Shown in pieces: positions 54,123 through 62,589 of a stretch of 64,000 nucleotides of DNA. The notes beneath the pieces were generated by a model that worked only from the letters and a program-made list of their open reading frames with translations, was not told the DNA's origin and searched no databases. The number at the start of each line of letters is the position of its first letter. Positions within the stretch are counted from its first letter, which is position 1. Made by a program: the position numbers and the translations under genes. Source of the stretch: an uncultured Muribaculaceae bacterium (GTDB taxonomy: Bacteria > Bacteroidota > Bacteroidia > Bacteroidales > Muribaculaceae); assembly GCA_904502025.1 (NCBI GenBank), contig CAJGDJ010000006.1, positions 1-64,000 on the forward strand, written 5' to 3'.

Positions 54123-54155
54123 AAAAGGACTTCATTTCAGAAGTCCTTTTTTTAT
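54123..54155 (+). terminator. terminator of tRNA-Lys
   Basis: AAAAGGACTTC pairs with GAAGTCCTTTT around ATTTCA, followed by a run of T, four bases after the tRNA. Confidence 0.88.
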
Positions 54156-54205
54156 TTACTCCAAAAAAATCCATTATATATTCCCATTTATTGACACACA
54201 TTTTG

Positions 54206-54213
54206 TAAATTTG
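54206..54213 (+). promoter_or_regulatory. -7 promoter element before the propeller/amidase genes
   Basis: TAAATTTG, about 73 bases upstream of the ATG at 54287. No convincing -33 partner. Confidence 0.4.
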
Positions 54214-54286
54214 TGGCGTAGTAGACAACTACCATGAATTAATTTATTGAATATTTTTTTACTAACATAAATTTATCAACCTTAAA

Positions 54287-55168
54287 ATGAAAAAAATCAT
54301 TCTTAGCCTATTCCTTATCACAAGTTTAGGCGTTAATGCTCAAATACTCAACGTGAAGAGCACTACCAAAGTAGGTGTTCCCACAGGAGTGAAAGTGAGC
54401 ACAGCACAACTAAGCCCCGACGGCAATTGGGTAGTAATTTCCCATAAAAGTACATTAGGTCTTGACAAATTAGACCTATCAACTAACAAAATTACTCGCA
54501 TCAGCGATACCGGTAATGGTTTTGACCTTAAAATTGCCAATGATAACAAGACTGTTATCTTTCGTGAAAGCAACTATGGTGCCGACAAACGTCGCTTCAC
54601 TACTCTCAAAAGTGTAAATGTAGCCACCGGAGCAACTAATGTCGTTTCTCCTACGACTCGCGACACTCGTGCTTTTGCCGGTGCGACTGCCAAAACATTA
54701 AAAGCAAATGCCGGTACTATCAATAGCAGCACGACTCTCCCTGTGGCATCAATCAACCGCGGTAGCATGTATGTTACTCAAAATGGCATAACCACTCTTG
54801 TTGCTCCACAAGGAGTTGAAGGTAAAAGTTATTTGTGGCCACAAGTATCGCCCGACGGTAAAAAAATCCTTTATTTCGTTGTAGGTGAAGGTTGCTTCGT
54901 GTGCGACATCGATGGTAGCAACCCGGTAGAACAAGGAGTTTTACGTGCATCTGTATGGTATGACAATAATATTATCGTTGGTATGGACCACAAAGATGAT
55001 GGAGTAAAAACCACAAGCTCTAAACTCATTGCAAAACGCGTCGATAATAGTGCTACACAAGTGCTCACTACTACAAGCGTAAAAGCGATGTATCCTTCTA
55101 CCGGTAACGGCAAAATTTCGTTTGTAACTCCCGAAGGCGAGCTATTCTTATTAAATGTTTCTAAATAA
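54287..55168 (+). CDS. secreted TolB/PD40-like beta-propeller protein
   Basis: A 293-residue secreted protein with a signal peptide (about 1-18). The rest is WD40-like/PD40 beta-propeller with blade motifs AQLSPDGNWVVISH near 42-55 and PQVSPDGKKILYFV near 185-198. There are about six blades, as in the TolB propeller. No catalytic residues or C-terminal sorting tail. It precedes the amidase-propeller gene by 21 bases and is probably in the same transcript, so it may bind the same surface polymer or the amidase itself. That role is inference. Confidence 0.8.
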   Translation: MKKIILSLFLITSLGVNAQILNVKSTTKVGVPTGVKVSTAQLSPDGNWVVISHKSTLGLDKLDLSTNKITRISDTGNGFDLKIANDNKTVIFRESNYGADKRRFTTLKSVNVATGATNVVSPTTRDTRAFAGATAKTLKANAGTINSSTTLPVASINRGSMYVTQNGITTLVAPQGVEGKSYLWPQVSPDGKKILYFVVGEGCFVCDIDGSNPVEQGVLRASVWYDNNIIVGMDHKDDGVKTTSSKLIAKRVDNSATQVLTTTSVKAMYPSTGNGKISFVTPEGELFLLNVSK

Positions 55169-55189
55169 CCATCATAAATTTACCACATT

Positions 55190-58100
55190 ATGAAGAAAAG
55201 ATTTCTTTCACTTACATTGATGACTATCATAGCGTGGACCACTATGATGGCTGTAACAATTAACGATATTCGCGTATATGTCAATCCAGGTCACGGCTGT
55301 TGGATGACACGTAACCTTCCATTGGTTAACAAAGCATTGAAAGATACCACCGGTTTCCACGAATCAAACACCAACCTTTGGAAAGCGTTTGGTCTTATGG
55401 AAAAACTAATCGAATGGGGTGTTCCTTTCGACCACTCACTCAACCAATCAGGTGCACATCACCAAATAGGTGCAGCTCGTAGTTTCAAAAACAATATCGT
55501 ATTCTCTCGCGTAAAAAATACCCCTTGGTATGGCGATGACACTGAAGAGCTCTACAACCGTAACCTCACCGAGGTAGCAGCCGAAGCCAACTATAACGAC
55601 TTCGACTACTTCATCTCAATCCACTCTAACGCATATGTTGATGGTACTAACACCAACTATATGGCACTCTATTATAACGACCGTATGTCGGCTTCTTATA
55701 ATAGTACTATGGCCGCAGGATGGTATCTTCTTGAAAACCCACACCTCATGTGGACAAACTATGCAAGTTCTCCCCACCTTCTCGCAGGTTCAAGTGGCTA
55801 CGAGGTCCTTGCTTCGCTCAACGTACCGGGATATATGTCGGAAGGGTTCTTCCACACTTATCAACCTGCACGCCACAAAATCATGAATCCCGCGGTAGCT
55901 CGCATCGAAGGTATAGGCTATGCCAAAGGTATTAACGATTGGTTCTCTTTGGGCAAAAAAGACTCATACGGTATGATATATGGTATTCTTCGCCATGCTA
56001 CAAAAACATTCACTCATACCTACTATACCCCCAACACAGGTACTCTCGATAAATATATGCCTATCAATGGGGCAACTGTTAAACTTAAGAAAGATGGACA
56101 AATAGTACAAACTGTTGTAACCGATGGTTTCTATAATGGTGCATTCGTATTTGACAAAGTAGCTCCAGGCACATATACAATCGAATGCTCTCACCCCGAC
56201 TATGCTACAAGTACAATGAGCGTATCTGTTGAAGCAAACAAAATCACATATCCTACTGCATCTATTTCAAGCGAAGGGATCAACTCTGTTCCTGTGCAAG
56301 GTGCTTATGCTTATTCTCACTCTCTCTCAAAAAGTGGCGACGACTATAAATTCTCATTCAAAGCCACCGCAACTGCTCCTAAAGCAACTATCGTACTCAC
56401 CAACAAATCAACCGGTGCAACTTCAAGCCACGATGCAGGCGCAGTAAAAAAAGGTGACAACTCAGTTACTATTAGTGCAAGCAAAATTGGCGAAGGCGAA
56501 TACACTTGGGCTGTATCAATCGCTAACGAAGCAAGTACTGCTGCGATGACCTACTACAACCAAGGTGGTACAACCAACAACGACCGTCGTGGTGGTGTAG
56601 CTATCGACCTCGACACTGAAAGTAAATACTTCGGCCACGTTTACACTACTTGCGGTTATGCAGGTGGTCTCCAACGCTACAACCCCGACCTCTCTAAAAA
56701 TGGTGGCATTCTCCACGCCGACAAGTTCAGCGGTTCAACAAGCTCTTCACCCTACCGTATTAAAGTGAGCCAATCAAAGGCTTATATCAGCGACTGGAGT
56801 GACGAAAACTCAGGTGTATATGTTTACAACCCCGACAATGGTTCACTCTCACAAATGTTCCAAGGTTCACGTGCTTCAAGTGGTCAATGGACTAACGGTG
56901 GTGCAGTTGTAGGTGGTAGTACTACAGGTATCGCATTCTACAACGCAGGCTCTGAACGTCGCATGTATGCTTTCTGCGAAGACTACTCAAGTGGCAAAAT
57001 GCTCGTTCGCTATCACTTAGGCAACAGCGACACATGGAGCAAAGCACCATCTGATATTTTTAGCGGAATCACAGGTTCCCTTGGCCACAACAACGTAGAA
57101 ATGGTTACTTGCGAAAAAGGTGTGTGGTTGTGTCAAAACCTTCGTGGAACCAACTCTACACAAGCTGCTCCTGCATTCATGTTTATGGACCACAACGGCA
57201 ACATGAAACTCTCTTCTTACAACCTCGGTGGTAACGAAGCAATTACTCAATCACCCGAAAGTGGTATCGCTCTCAGCAAAGACATGACTTGCCTTGCAGT
57301 AGGTAACTCAGGTGGCAATGTAAGCGTATATAAAGTGACATGGAGTGGCGACACACCTTCACTCTTTTACCAATATGCCGTAGAAGTGCCAAGCACTACC
57401 GACATTGAGCAAATCGCATTTGACCCTGCCGACAACATGCTCATCTACTCTCGTCAACAAGGTCTCATGGCATTCACGATGAAAAATCCTGCTCGTAACA
57501 CAGTGACTAACGCTCCTGCTTCACAAGCAATCTCTGGAAGTGGCACTACTCCAGAGCCCGAGCCAACAACTCCTGATGCTGTGCGTGGTTCATTTGCTTA
57601 CGACTTTGATTTATCGGTAAATGATGCCGACCAATATAGCATCAAATACAAAATCACTGAAGCAGTTAAAGATGCCGACCTCGTGTTTACCAACATCAAA
57701 ACCGGCGAAGAATCAGTGATAAACATTGGCTTCATCGAATCTGCATTAGATAAGGGGGACGTTAGCCTCTTAATGGAAAAGAACGAACTCCCAGAGGGTA
57801 AATACACTTGGGGTGTGCGTCTCTACAACGACGAAAGCTCTAAAGCAGAAGCTTTCTACAACCAAGGTGGTGTAACCGACAAAAACCGTCGTGGTGGTGC
57901 TACAATCGACCTCGATAGAGAAAGTCCATACTTTGGTCATATTTACTCATCAGTAGGTTATGCAGAAGGTGTGCAAGCATACCTCCCCGACCTTACAAAG
58001 AATGGAGATATAATCCTTAAAGACAAATTCAGTGCAAGCACAAGTTCTTCTCCTTATCGCATCAAAGCTAATTCAGGCAAACTTTACCTAAGCGACTGGA

Positions 58101-59002
58101 GCGATGAAAATGCAGGTATCTATGTTTACAACCCTGCAAATGGCAACATCAACCAAATCTTCCAAGGCACACGTGCTTCAAGCGGTCAATGGACTAATGG
58201 CAGTGCAGTAGTGGGTGGTAGTAGCACTTGCGTTGAGTTTTGGGGTACAGGTAGTGAACGCTATATGTACACATTCTGCGAAGACTACAGCACTGGTAAA
58301 AAATTGATTCGTTACAAATTAGGCACTGCCGACACTTGGAATCAAGCTCCTACTTATGTATTCGATGGCATCTCTGGCTATCTTGCAAGCTCTAACGTAG
58401 AAGTAGCTGCTTGTGAAAAAGGTGTATGGATTTGTCAAAACTATATGGGTACTAACCACACCGATGAAAGCAAACCTACATTCCTATTCATGGATTATAG
58501 TGGCAACCTCAAGTTCAATGCTTACTCACTCGGTGGTGCAAACTACATGACTGAAGCTCCAGAAAGTGGTATCGCTATCAACAAAGATATGACTAAACTT
58601 GCTGTTGCTAACGATAACTATGGAAACATCAACATCTATGATGTAACATGGAATGGCGACACTCCATCGCTCAAATTCAGCTACGAAATCAATGTTGGTC
58701 ATGGACAAACCAACTACGCAGGTGTTGAACAAATCATGTTTGACCCAGCCGACAACTTGATTCTCTTCTCTCGTCAATATGGTTTGATGGCGTTCACAAT
58801 GAAAAACCCTGCTCGCAAAACAACGACTTATGCACCATCAGCTCAAATCGTTGAAACCAAAGACACATCTGGTGTAGAAATCATAACACAAAATGAAGCA
58901 CCGGTTGAATACTACAACTTGCAAGGTATCAAAGTTGCCAACCCAACAAATGGCGTCTTCATCAAAAAGCAAGGCAACAAAGTTTCTAAAGTGATTTTCT
59001 AA
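55190..59002 (+). CDS. secreted N-acetylmuramoyl-L-alanine amidase with duplicated propeller module and type IX-like tail
   Basis: A 1270-residue secreted protein. A signal peptide (about 1-21) leads into an Amidase_3-type catalytic domain (about 26-255) with apparent zinc ligands His35 (NPGHG), Glu58 (FHESN) and His145 (SIHSNA), and catalytic Glu218 (YMSEGFF). This predicts cleavage of the MurNAc-L-Ala bond of peptidoglycan. A carboxypeptidase-regulatory-like beta domain follows (about 258-360). Then come two copies of a roughly 415-residue module (about 372-780 and 800-1220) of propeller-like strands with YNQGG-x-T, RRGG-x-x-IDLD and SDWSDEN motifs. The C-terminal tail reads YYNLQGIKV..GVFIKKQGNKVSKV. 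Codon use is GC-richer than in most neighbours. Confidence 0.88.
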   Translation: MKKRFLSLTLMTIIAWTTMMAVTINDIRVYVNPGHGCWMTRNLPLVNKALKDTTGFHESNTNLWKAFGLMEKLIEWGVPFDHSLNQSGAHHQIGAARSFKNNIVFSRVKNTPWYGDDTEELYNRNLTEVAAEANYNDFDYFISIHSNAYVDGTNTNYMALYYNDRMSASYNSTMAAGWYLLENPHLMWTNYASSPHLLAGSSGYEVLASLNVPGYMSEGFFHTYQPARHKIMNPAVARIEGIGYAKGINDWFSLGKKDSYGMIYGILRHATKTFTHTYYTPNTGTLDKYMPINGATVKLKKDGQIVQTVVTDGFYNGAFVFDKVAPGTYTIECSHPDYATSTMSVSVEANKITYPTASISSEGINSVPVQGAYAYSHSLSKSGDDYKFSFKATATAPKATIVLTNKSTGATSSHDAGAVKKGDNSVTISASKIGEGEYTWAVSIANEASTAAMTYYNQGGTTNNDRRGGVAIDLDTESKYFGHVYTTCGYAGGLQRYNPDLSKNGGILHADKFSGSTSSSPYRIKVSQSKAYISDWSDENSGVYVYNPDNGSLSQMFQGSRASSGQWTNGGAVVGGSTTGIAFYNAGSERRMYAFCEDYSSGKMLVRYHLGNSDTWSKAPSDIFSGITGSLGHNNVEMVTCEKGVWLCQNLRGTNSTQAAPAFMFMDHNGNMKLSSYNLGGNEAITQSPESGIALSKDMTCLAVGNSGGNVSVYKVTWSGDTPSLFYQYAVEVPSTTDIEQIAFDPADNMLIYSRQQGLMAFTMKNPARNTVTNAPASQAISGSGTTPEPEPTTPDAVRGSFAYDFDLSVNDADQYSIKYKITEAVKDADLVFTNIKTGEESVINIGFIESALDKGDVSLLMEKNELPEGKYTWGVRLYNDESSKAEAFYNQGGVTDKNRRGGATIDLDRESPYFGHIYSSVGYAEGVQAYLPDLTKNGDIILKDKFSASTSSSPYRIKANSGKLYLSDWSDENAGIYVYNPANGNINQIFQGTRASSGQWTNGSAVVGGSSTCVEFWGTGSERYMYTFCEDYSTGKKLIRYKLGTADTWNQAPTYVFDGISGYLASSNVEVAACEKGVWICQNYMGTNHTDESKPTFLFMDYSGNLKFNAYSLGGANYMTEAPESGIAINKDMTKLAVANDNYGNINIYDVTWNGDTPSLKFSYEINVGHGQTNYAGVEQIMFDPADNLILFSRQYGLMAFTMKNPARKTTTYAPSAQIVETKDTSGVEIITQNEAPVEYYNLQGIKVANPTNGVFIKKQGNKVSKVIF
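56303..57530 (+). repeat. propeller module, copy 1 (within the amidase gene)
   Basis: First copy of a long intragenic direct repeat. The matching copy lies about 1.3 kb downstream. Conserved blocks include the codons for GHVYTTCGYA, SSSPYRIK, SDWSDEN, RASSGQWTNG and FDPADNMLI. Confidence 0.8.
57587..58850 (+). repeat. propeller module, copy 2 (within the amidase gene)
   Basis: Second copy of the module. The blocks read GHIYSSVGYA, SSSPYRIK, SDWSDEN, RASSGQWTNG and FDPADNLIL. It is diverged at many silent and some coding positions, so the duplication is not recent. Confidence 0.8.
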
Positions 59003-59025
59003 ATTAAAAGTCTTTAATATTATCG

Positions 59026-59060
59026 CAGGCTCGGCAATATGTCGAGCCTGTTTTGTTTCT
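59026..59060 (+). terminator. terminator of the amidase gene
   Basis: CAGGCTCG pairs with CGAGCCTG around a 9-base loop, followed by TTTTGTTT, 23 bases after the stop. Confidence 0.8.
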
Positions 59061-59078
59061 ATAGTTATATGTTAATTC

Positions 59079-59111
59079 ATTGCCATATCTGCAAAAAAAT
59101 CACTATCTTTG
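59079..59111 (+). promoter_or_regulatory. promoter of the phosphodiester glycosidase gene
   Basis: ATTG at 59079-59082, a 21-base spacer, TATCTTTGC at 59104, 44 bases before the ATG. Confidence 0.65.
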
Positions 59112-59155
59112 CACTCTTAAATTTTGGATATCACAAATTTAACTAAATTATATTA

Positions 59156-61735
59156 ATGAAAAAGATTGTATTAGGTTTAGTAGCTATTGCTATGCAATTA
59201 AGTGCAATGGCTACAACATGGACGCTCAACGGAACAAGCTATACCGTTGATGTCACATCGACTAAAACATTAAGCACAGGTGTTACTTACTCAACTGCTC
59301 ATGTTTACACCAGTTCTCACCACATGCGAATTTTCTACACAGTTACAGATTTGACAAACGAAGACATCGCTGTTCGTGCTATGCCTGGTGGTAGCAAACT
59401 CACAAATGTGGCGACTGTCGCAACAATGGCAGGACGCATCACCGATGCCACTCCTATCGTGGGAACAAACGGTGGATTCTTCACAGATGATTCAAATGGT
59501 GGCTTAACAGTTGTAAGCGGTAGTGCACGCAAAGGTTTTAGTGGTGATGGTTATTATGCTATTTCTTTTGATGAGAACACCGTTCCCACTATCGGTTATC
59601 TCAATAAAATCACTTGTTGGTGTAGTGCTTCAAATGGTGAAGCTTGGACCGATTTCGCTGCAATAAATACAACCTCAACATCTGCAACAAATGCAGGAGT
59701 AAGTGACCAGATTATTTTCTACACCCCAGAATCTAACAGCTCAACTTCTGGCACATCAGGTATGGGTGGATATGCCGTACAACTCACTCCTATAAATGGT
59801 TCAAAACTCACTCCTGGTAAATATCTTAAATATAAAGTTGCAAGCACTCCATCATCAGGAAATGTAACAATCCCTTCAAACGGTATCGTTATGTTTGGCA
59901 AAGGGACTCAAAACGGCAAATTTGTCAGTGGTTTGACTGTTGGGAGCGAAGTAACAGTATATATGAATACCAATCTCAAAGATAACTCAGGAAACATAAC
60001 AACCCCTGTGGCATCTCAAGCATTAGGTGGATCACTTATGGTTCTTGACAATGGTACCCGCATTTCTTCATATGCTAATTCTCTCGGCAATATATCAGGC
60101 AACGAACCTCGCACTGCAGTTGGTTACAATGCCGACAAAACAAAATTAATTATGTGTGTTGTCGATGGTCGTAGTAGTGGCTGGTCAACAGGTTGTAATG
60201 GTAAAGTTCTTGGCGACATCATGAAAAACCTTGGCTGTAATGATGCGATGAACTTTGATGGCGGCGGTTCTTCACAATTTTGGATTACCGGTAGCGGTCT
60301 TGTCAACGATGCAAGCACTAATAATGGTGGAGGAATTCGTTCGGTGGCCGATGGCTTGTTTGTTGTAAAACTCCCTACTCCAATTTTGTCAACAAGTACA
60401 AGTTCACTTTCGATGACCACTAATGATAATAAATCTGTAACAAAAACATTCACAGTTACAGGTAAGGATTTGCGTGATGCAATTTCACTTACTCTCTCAG
60501 GAACGAATGCTAACCAATTCAGCATTTCATCAACATCAATCAGTAAAGATGCAGCAACCGGTACTATCACTGTAACATACGCACCTTCTGCTGAAGGAAG
60601 TCATACAGCAAATATTACAATCTCAACAAAAAGAGCAACTTCAATTTCTGTGGCTCTTTCTGGTTCAAACACAAAAACTCCTGAAGAACCAAAACCAGAA
60701 GAGCCAGAAGTTGTAACCGGCTATACTCTTACTCAAAATTGGGCTCACACCACAGGTCACCTTACAGCCAACACAAATACTCGTTGGGCTACCGGTTTTG
60801 GTGGCAAGATATACATCAACGACCACGCAAACTCATTATTATATTATTGGGACGCTAACGGATTAACCAACACCGGAATCCCCTCTGCCGCAGGTACAGC
60901 TATCACAAGCGATGATGCAGGAAATATCATTGTTTCTACTTCTATGTTTACAGCCGGCTGCACCGCCCTTAAAGTTCTTCCTGCAGGAGAATCTGCATTT
61001 CAAGATTTGACCCTTACTATGCCCGATGGTGTTACAGCCAACCAAATGCAATATCTTGGCAAAATCGTTGGCAACATCTTAAACGGCGAAGGTGGCATTA
61101 TGTTTATGTTCCCAAAAGAAAATACATCAGTTGCTAAAATCTATATCCAATATGGCGAACAAAAAGCTCAACGAGGAATCCCTGTTGGCATCACTGCCGA
61201 TGGTCAATCATTTGCAATGCCTTTGGAAGACAACTTCGGCGATAACTTTGCAGTTCGTGTTCGTGGCAACAAACACTTCTACCACAACGATGGTACAAGT
61301 TTTGTAGCATACCCCGATAATGGCATCACCACAACTCAAGGTGGCACATTCTTTACACTTAATGGCACATTATTCAATGTACAACCAATAGGTACGGCAT
61401 ATCTTGACGGATTCCAAATTGTAGATATTACAAATAACAAAATTGTGGCAACTTACAATGCACAATTAGCTTCAGCAGCAGTTTCGCCTAATGCCAACTG
61501 CTTCTCTGCCGAAGTTATTGATACATATACTGCCAAAATATATCAATATGTGCCTGGTCAACTTGCCGCACAATACACATTCACTCTCACTACTACCGGC
61601 ATTGAACCTGAAATAATCGAAGATGAATATGCACCTATTGAATATTACAACCTACAAGGCATTAAAGTTATTAATCCATCAAAAGGTATCTTCATCAAAA
61701 AACAAGGCAACAAAATTTCTAAAGTAGTTCTATAG
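59156..61735 (+). CDS. secreted NAGPA-type phosphodiester glycosidase with C-terminal propeller-like region and type IX-like tail
   Basis: An 859-residue secreted enzyme. A signal peptide (about 1-19) precedes a NAGPA (DUF2233-related) domain (about 55-402) with the hallmarks IVGTNGGFF, VGYNADKTKLIMCVVDGR and AMNFDGGGSSQFW. The family contains the enzyme that removes GlcNAc from GlcNAc-1-phosphodiesters. An Ig/ASH-like beta domain (about 405-503) and a Pro/Glu linker (EEPKPEEPE) follow. A propeller-like domain covers about 520-825, and the tail YYNLQGIKV..GIFIKKQGNKISKV is nearly identical to that of the amidase upstream. Possible substrates are GlcNAc-1-phosphodiester-linked wall polymers or glycoconjugates; unproven. 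Confidence 0.88.
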   Translation: MKKIVLGLVAIAMQLSAMATTWTLNGTSYTVDVTSTKTLSTGVTYSTAHVYTSSHHMRIFYTVTDLTNEDIAVRAMPGGSKLTNVATVATMAGRITDATPIVGTNGGFFTDDSNGGLTVVSGSARKGFSGDGYYAISFDENTVPTIGYLNKITCWCSASNGEAWTDFAAINTTSTSATNAGVSDQIIFYTPESNSSTSGTSGMGGYAVQLTPINGSKLTPGKYLKYKVASTPSSGNVTIPSNGIVMFGKGTQNGKFVSGLTVGSEVTVYMNTNLKDNSGNITTPVASQALGGSLMVLDNGTRISSYANSLGNISGNEPRTAVGYNADKTKLIMCVVDGRSSGWSTGCNGKVLGDIMKNLGCNDAMNFDGGGSSQFWITGSGLVNDASTNNGGGIRSVADGLFVVKLPTPILSTSTSSLSMTTNDNKSVTKTFTVTGKDLRDAISLTLSGTNANQFSISSTSISKDAATGTITVTYAPSAEGSHTANITISTKRATSISVALSGSNTKTPEEPKPEEPEVVTGYTLTQNWAHTTGHLTANTNTRWATGFGGKIYINDHANSLLYYWDANGLTNTGIPSAAGTAITSDDAGNIIVSTSMFTAGCTALKVLPAGESAFQDLTLTMPDGVTANQMQYLGKIVGNILNGEGGIMFMFPKENTSVAKIYIQYGEQKAQRGIPVGITADGQSFAMPLEDNFGDNFAVRVRGNKHFYHNDGTSFVAYPDNGITTTQGGTFFTLNGTLFNVQPIGTAYLDGFQIVDITNNKIVATYNAQLASAAVSPNANCFSAEVIDTYTAKIYQYVPGQLAAQYTFTLTTTGIEPEIIEDEYAPIEYYNLQGIKVINPSKGIFIKKQGNKISKVVL

Positions 61736-61760
61736 TTAGAAATTTACTCTAATATAATTA

Positions 61761-61802
61761 ATGGTGATAGGTCCTATTTGATCTATCACCATTTCTTTTT
61801 TG
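61761..61802 (+). terminator. terminator of the phosphodiester glycosidase gene
   Basis: ATGGTGATAG (61761-61770) pairs with CTATCACCAT (61783-61792), followed by TTCTTTTTTG. The T-run merges into the -33 box of the next promoter. Confidence 0.8.
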
Positions 61803-61829
61803 TGCATTAAAATTAAAAAACTACCTTTG
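61799..61829 (+). promoter_or_regulatory. promoter of the VanX-like gene
   Basis: TTTG at 61799-61802, a 19-base spacer, TACCTTTG at 61822, 28 bases upstream of the ATG. Confidence 0.7.
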
Positions 61830-61857
61830 TAATTATAATTCAAAATGTATTATTACC

Positions 61858-62520
61858 ATGAAATATATATTATACATATTCTCGCTTTTAGTTGGTCATC
61901 TTAGCTTAATGGCAGTAGATTACGATTCCGAATTTACTAAAATGGGATTTGTCGATGTGCAATCGCTCGACTCCACAATACAAGTTGACCTAAAATACTC
62001 CTCTACCGATAATTTTATGGGCATTAACATGTATGGCGATCTATATAAAGCCTATCTCCGCCCCGAAATTGCAAAAATGGTTGTTAATGCACAAAAATAT
62101 CTTAAAGATATCAATCCCGAATATACACTCGTGATATACGACGCAGCTCGTCCGCTAAGTGCTCAACGAATGATGTATGAAAAAGTTCAAGGCACTAAAT
62201 TTAGCAAATATGTAGCAAAACCGGCAAAAGGTGGAGGTTATCACAACTATGGCTGTGCTGTTGACGTTACAATACTACATAACGGACAACCTATCGACAT
62301 GGGAGCCGGATTTGATGAGTTCTCTACCATATCACACATAAACAACGAGCAATACAACCTCAAAATAGGTAAATTAAGTCAGGAAGCATACAATAATCGT
62401 CAGATTCTACGCAAAGTGATGAAAAAAGCCGGATTCGACACTTATCGTTGTGAATGGTGGCACTTCCAACACTATACTAAGAAGTATATGCGTTCCCACT
62501 TCAAATCAATTGATTTTTAG
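61858..62520 (+). CDS. secreted D-alanyl-D-alanine dipeptidase (M15D, VanX/DdpX-like)
   Basis: A 220-residue zinc dipeptidase with a signal peptide (about 1-19), so it acts in the periplasm or outside, unlike cytoplasmic VanX. The active site is complete: Arg98 in DAARP, zinc ligands His129 and Asp136 in GGYHNYGCAVDV, and catalytic Glu199 plus zinc ligand His202 in CEWWHFQ. The spacing (7 and 3 residues) equals that of VanX. Secreted relatives are thought to recycle D-Ala-D-Ala from cell walls rather than confer vancomycin resistance; no vanH, vanA or vanRS genes are present. It lies next to the amidase and phosphodiester glycosidase. Confidence 0.92.
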   Translation: MKYILYIFSLLVGHLSLMAVDYDSEFTKMGFVDVQSLDSTIQVDLKYSSTDNFMGINMYGDLYKAYLRPEIAKMVVNAQKYLKDINPEYTLVIYDAARPLSAQRMMYEKVQGTKFSKYVAKPAKGGGYHNYGCAVDVTILHNGQPIDMGAGFDEFSTISHINNEQYNLKIGKLSQEAYNNRQILRKVMKKAGFDTYRCEWWHFQHYTKKYMRSHFKSIDF

Positions 62521-62589
62521 GAGATTCTACTTAATAATCAAATTCTTGATGATAAAATCTCAAATAATTTATTGAGACATATTAATATG

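Noticed and set aside
60124..60570. A 148-codon minus-strand open frame
   Set aside because: It is antisense to the phosphodiester glycosidase domain, including the FDGGGSS motif; the plus-strand frame is clearly the real one.
61858..62520. Vancomycin resistance role for the VanX-like gene
   Set aside because: The protein carries a signal peptide and no vanH, vanA or vanRS genes are nearby; a wall-recycling role fits better.
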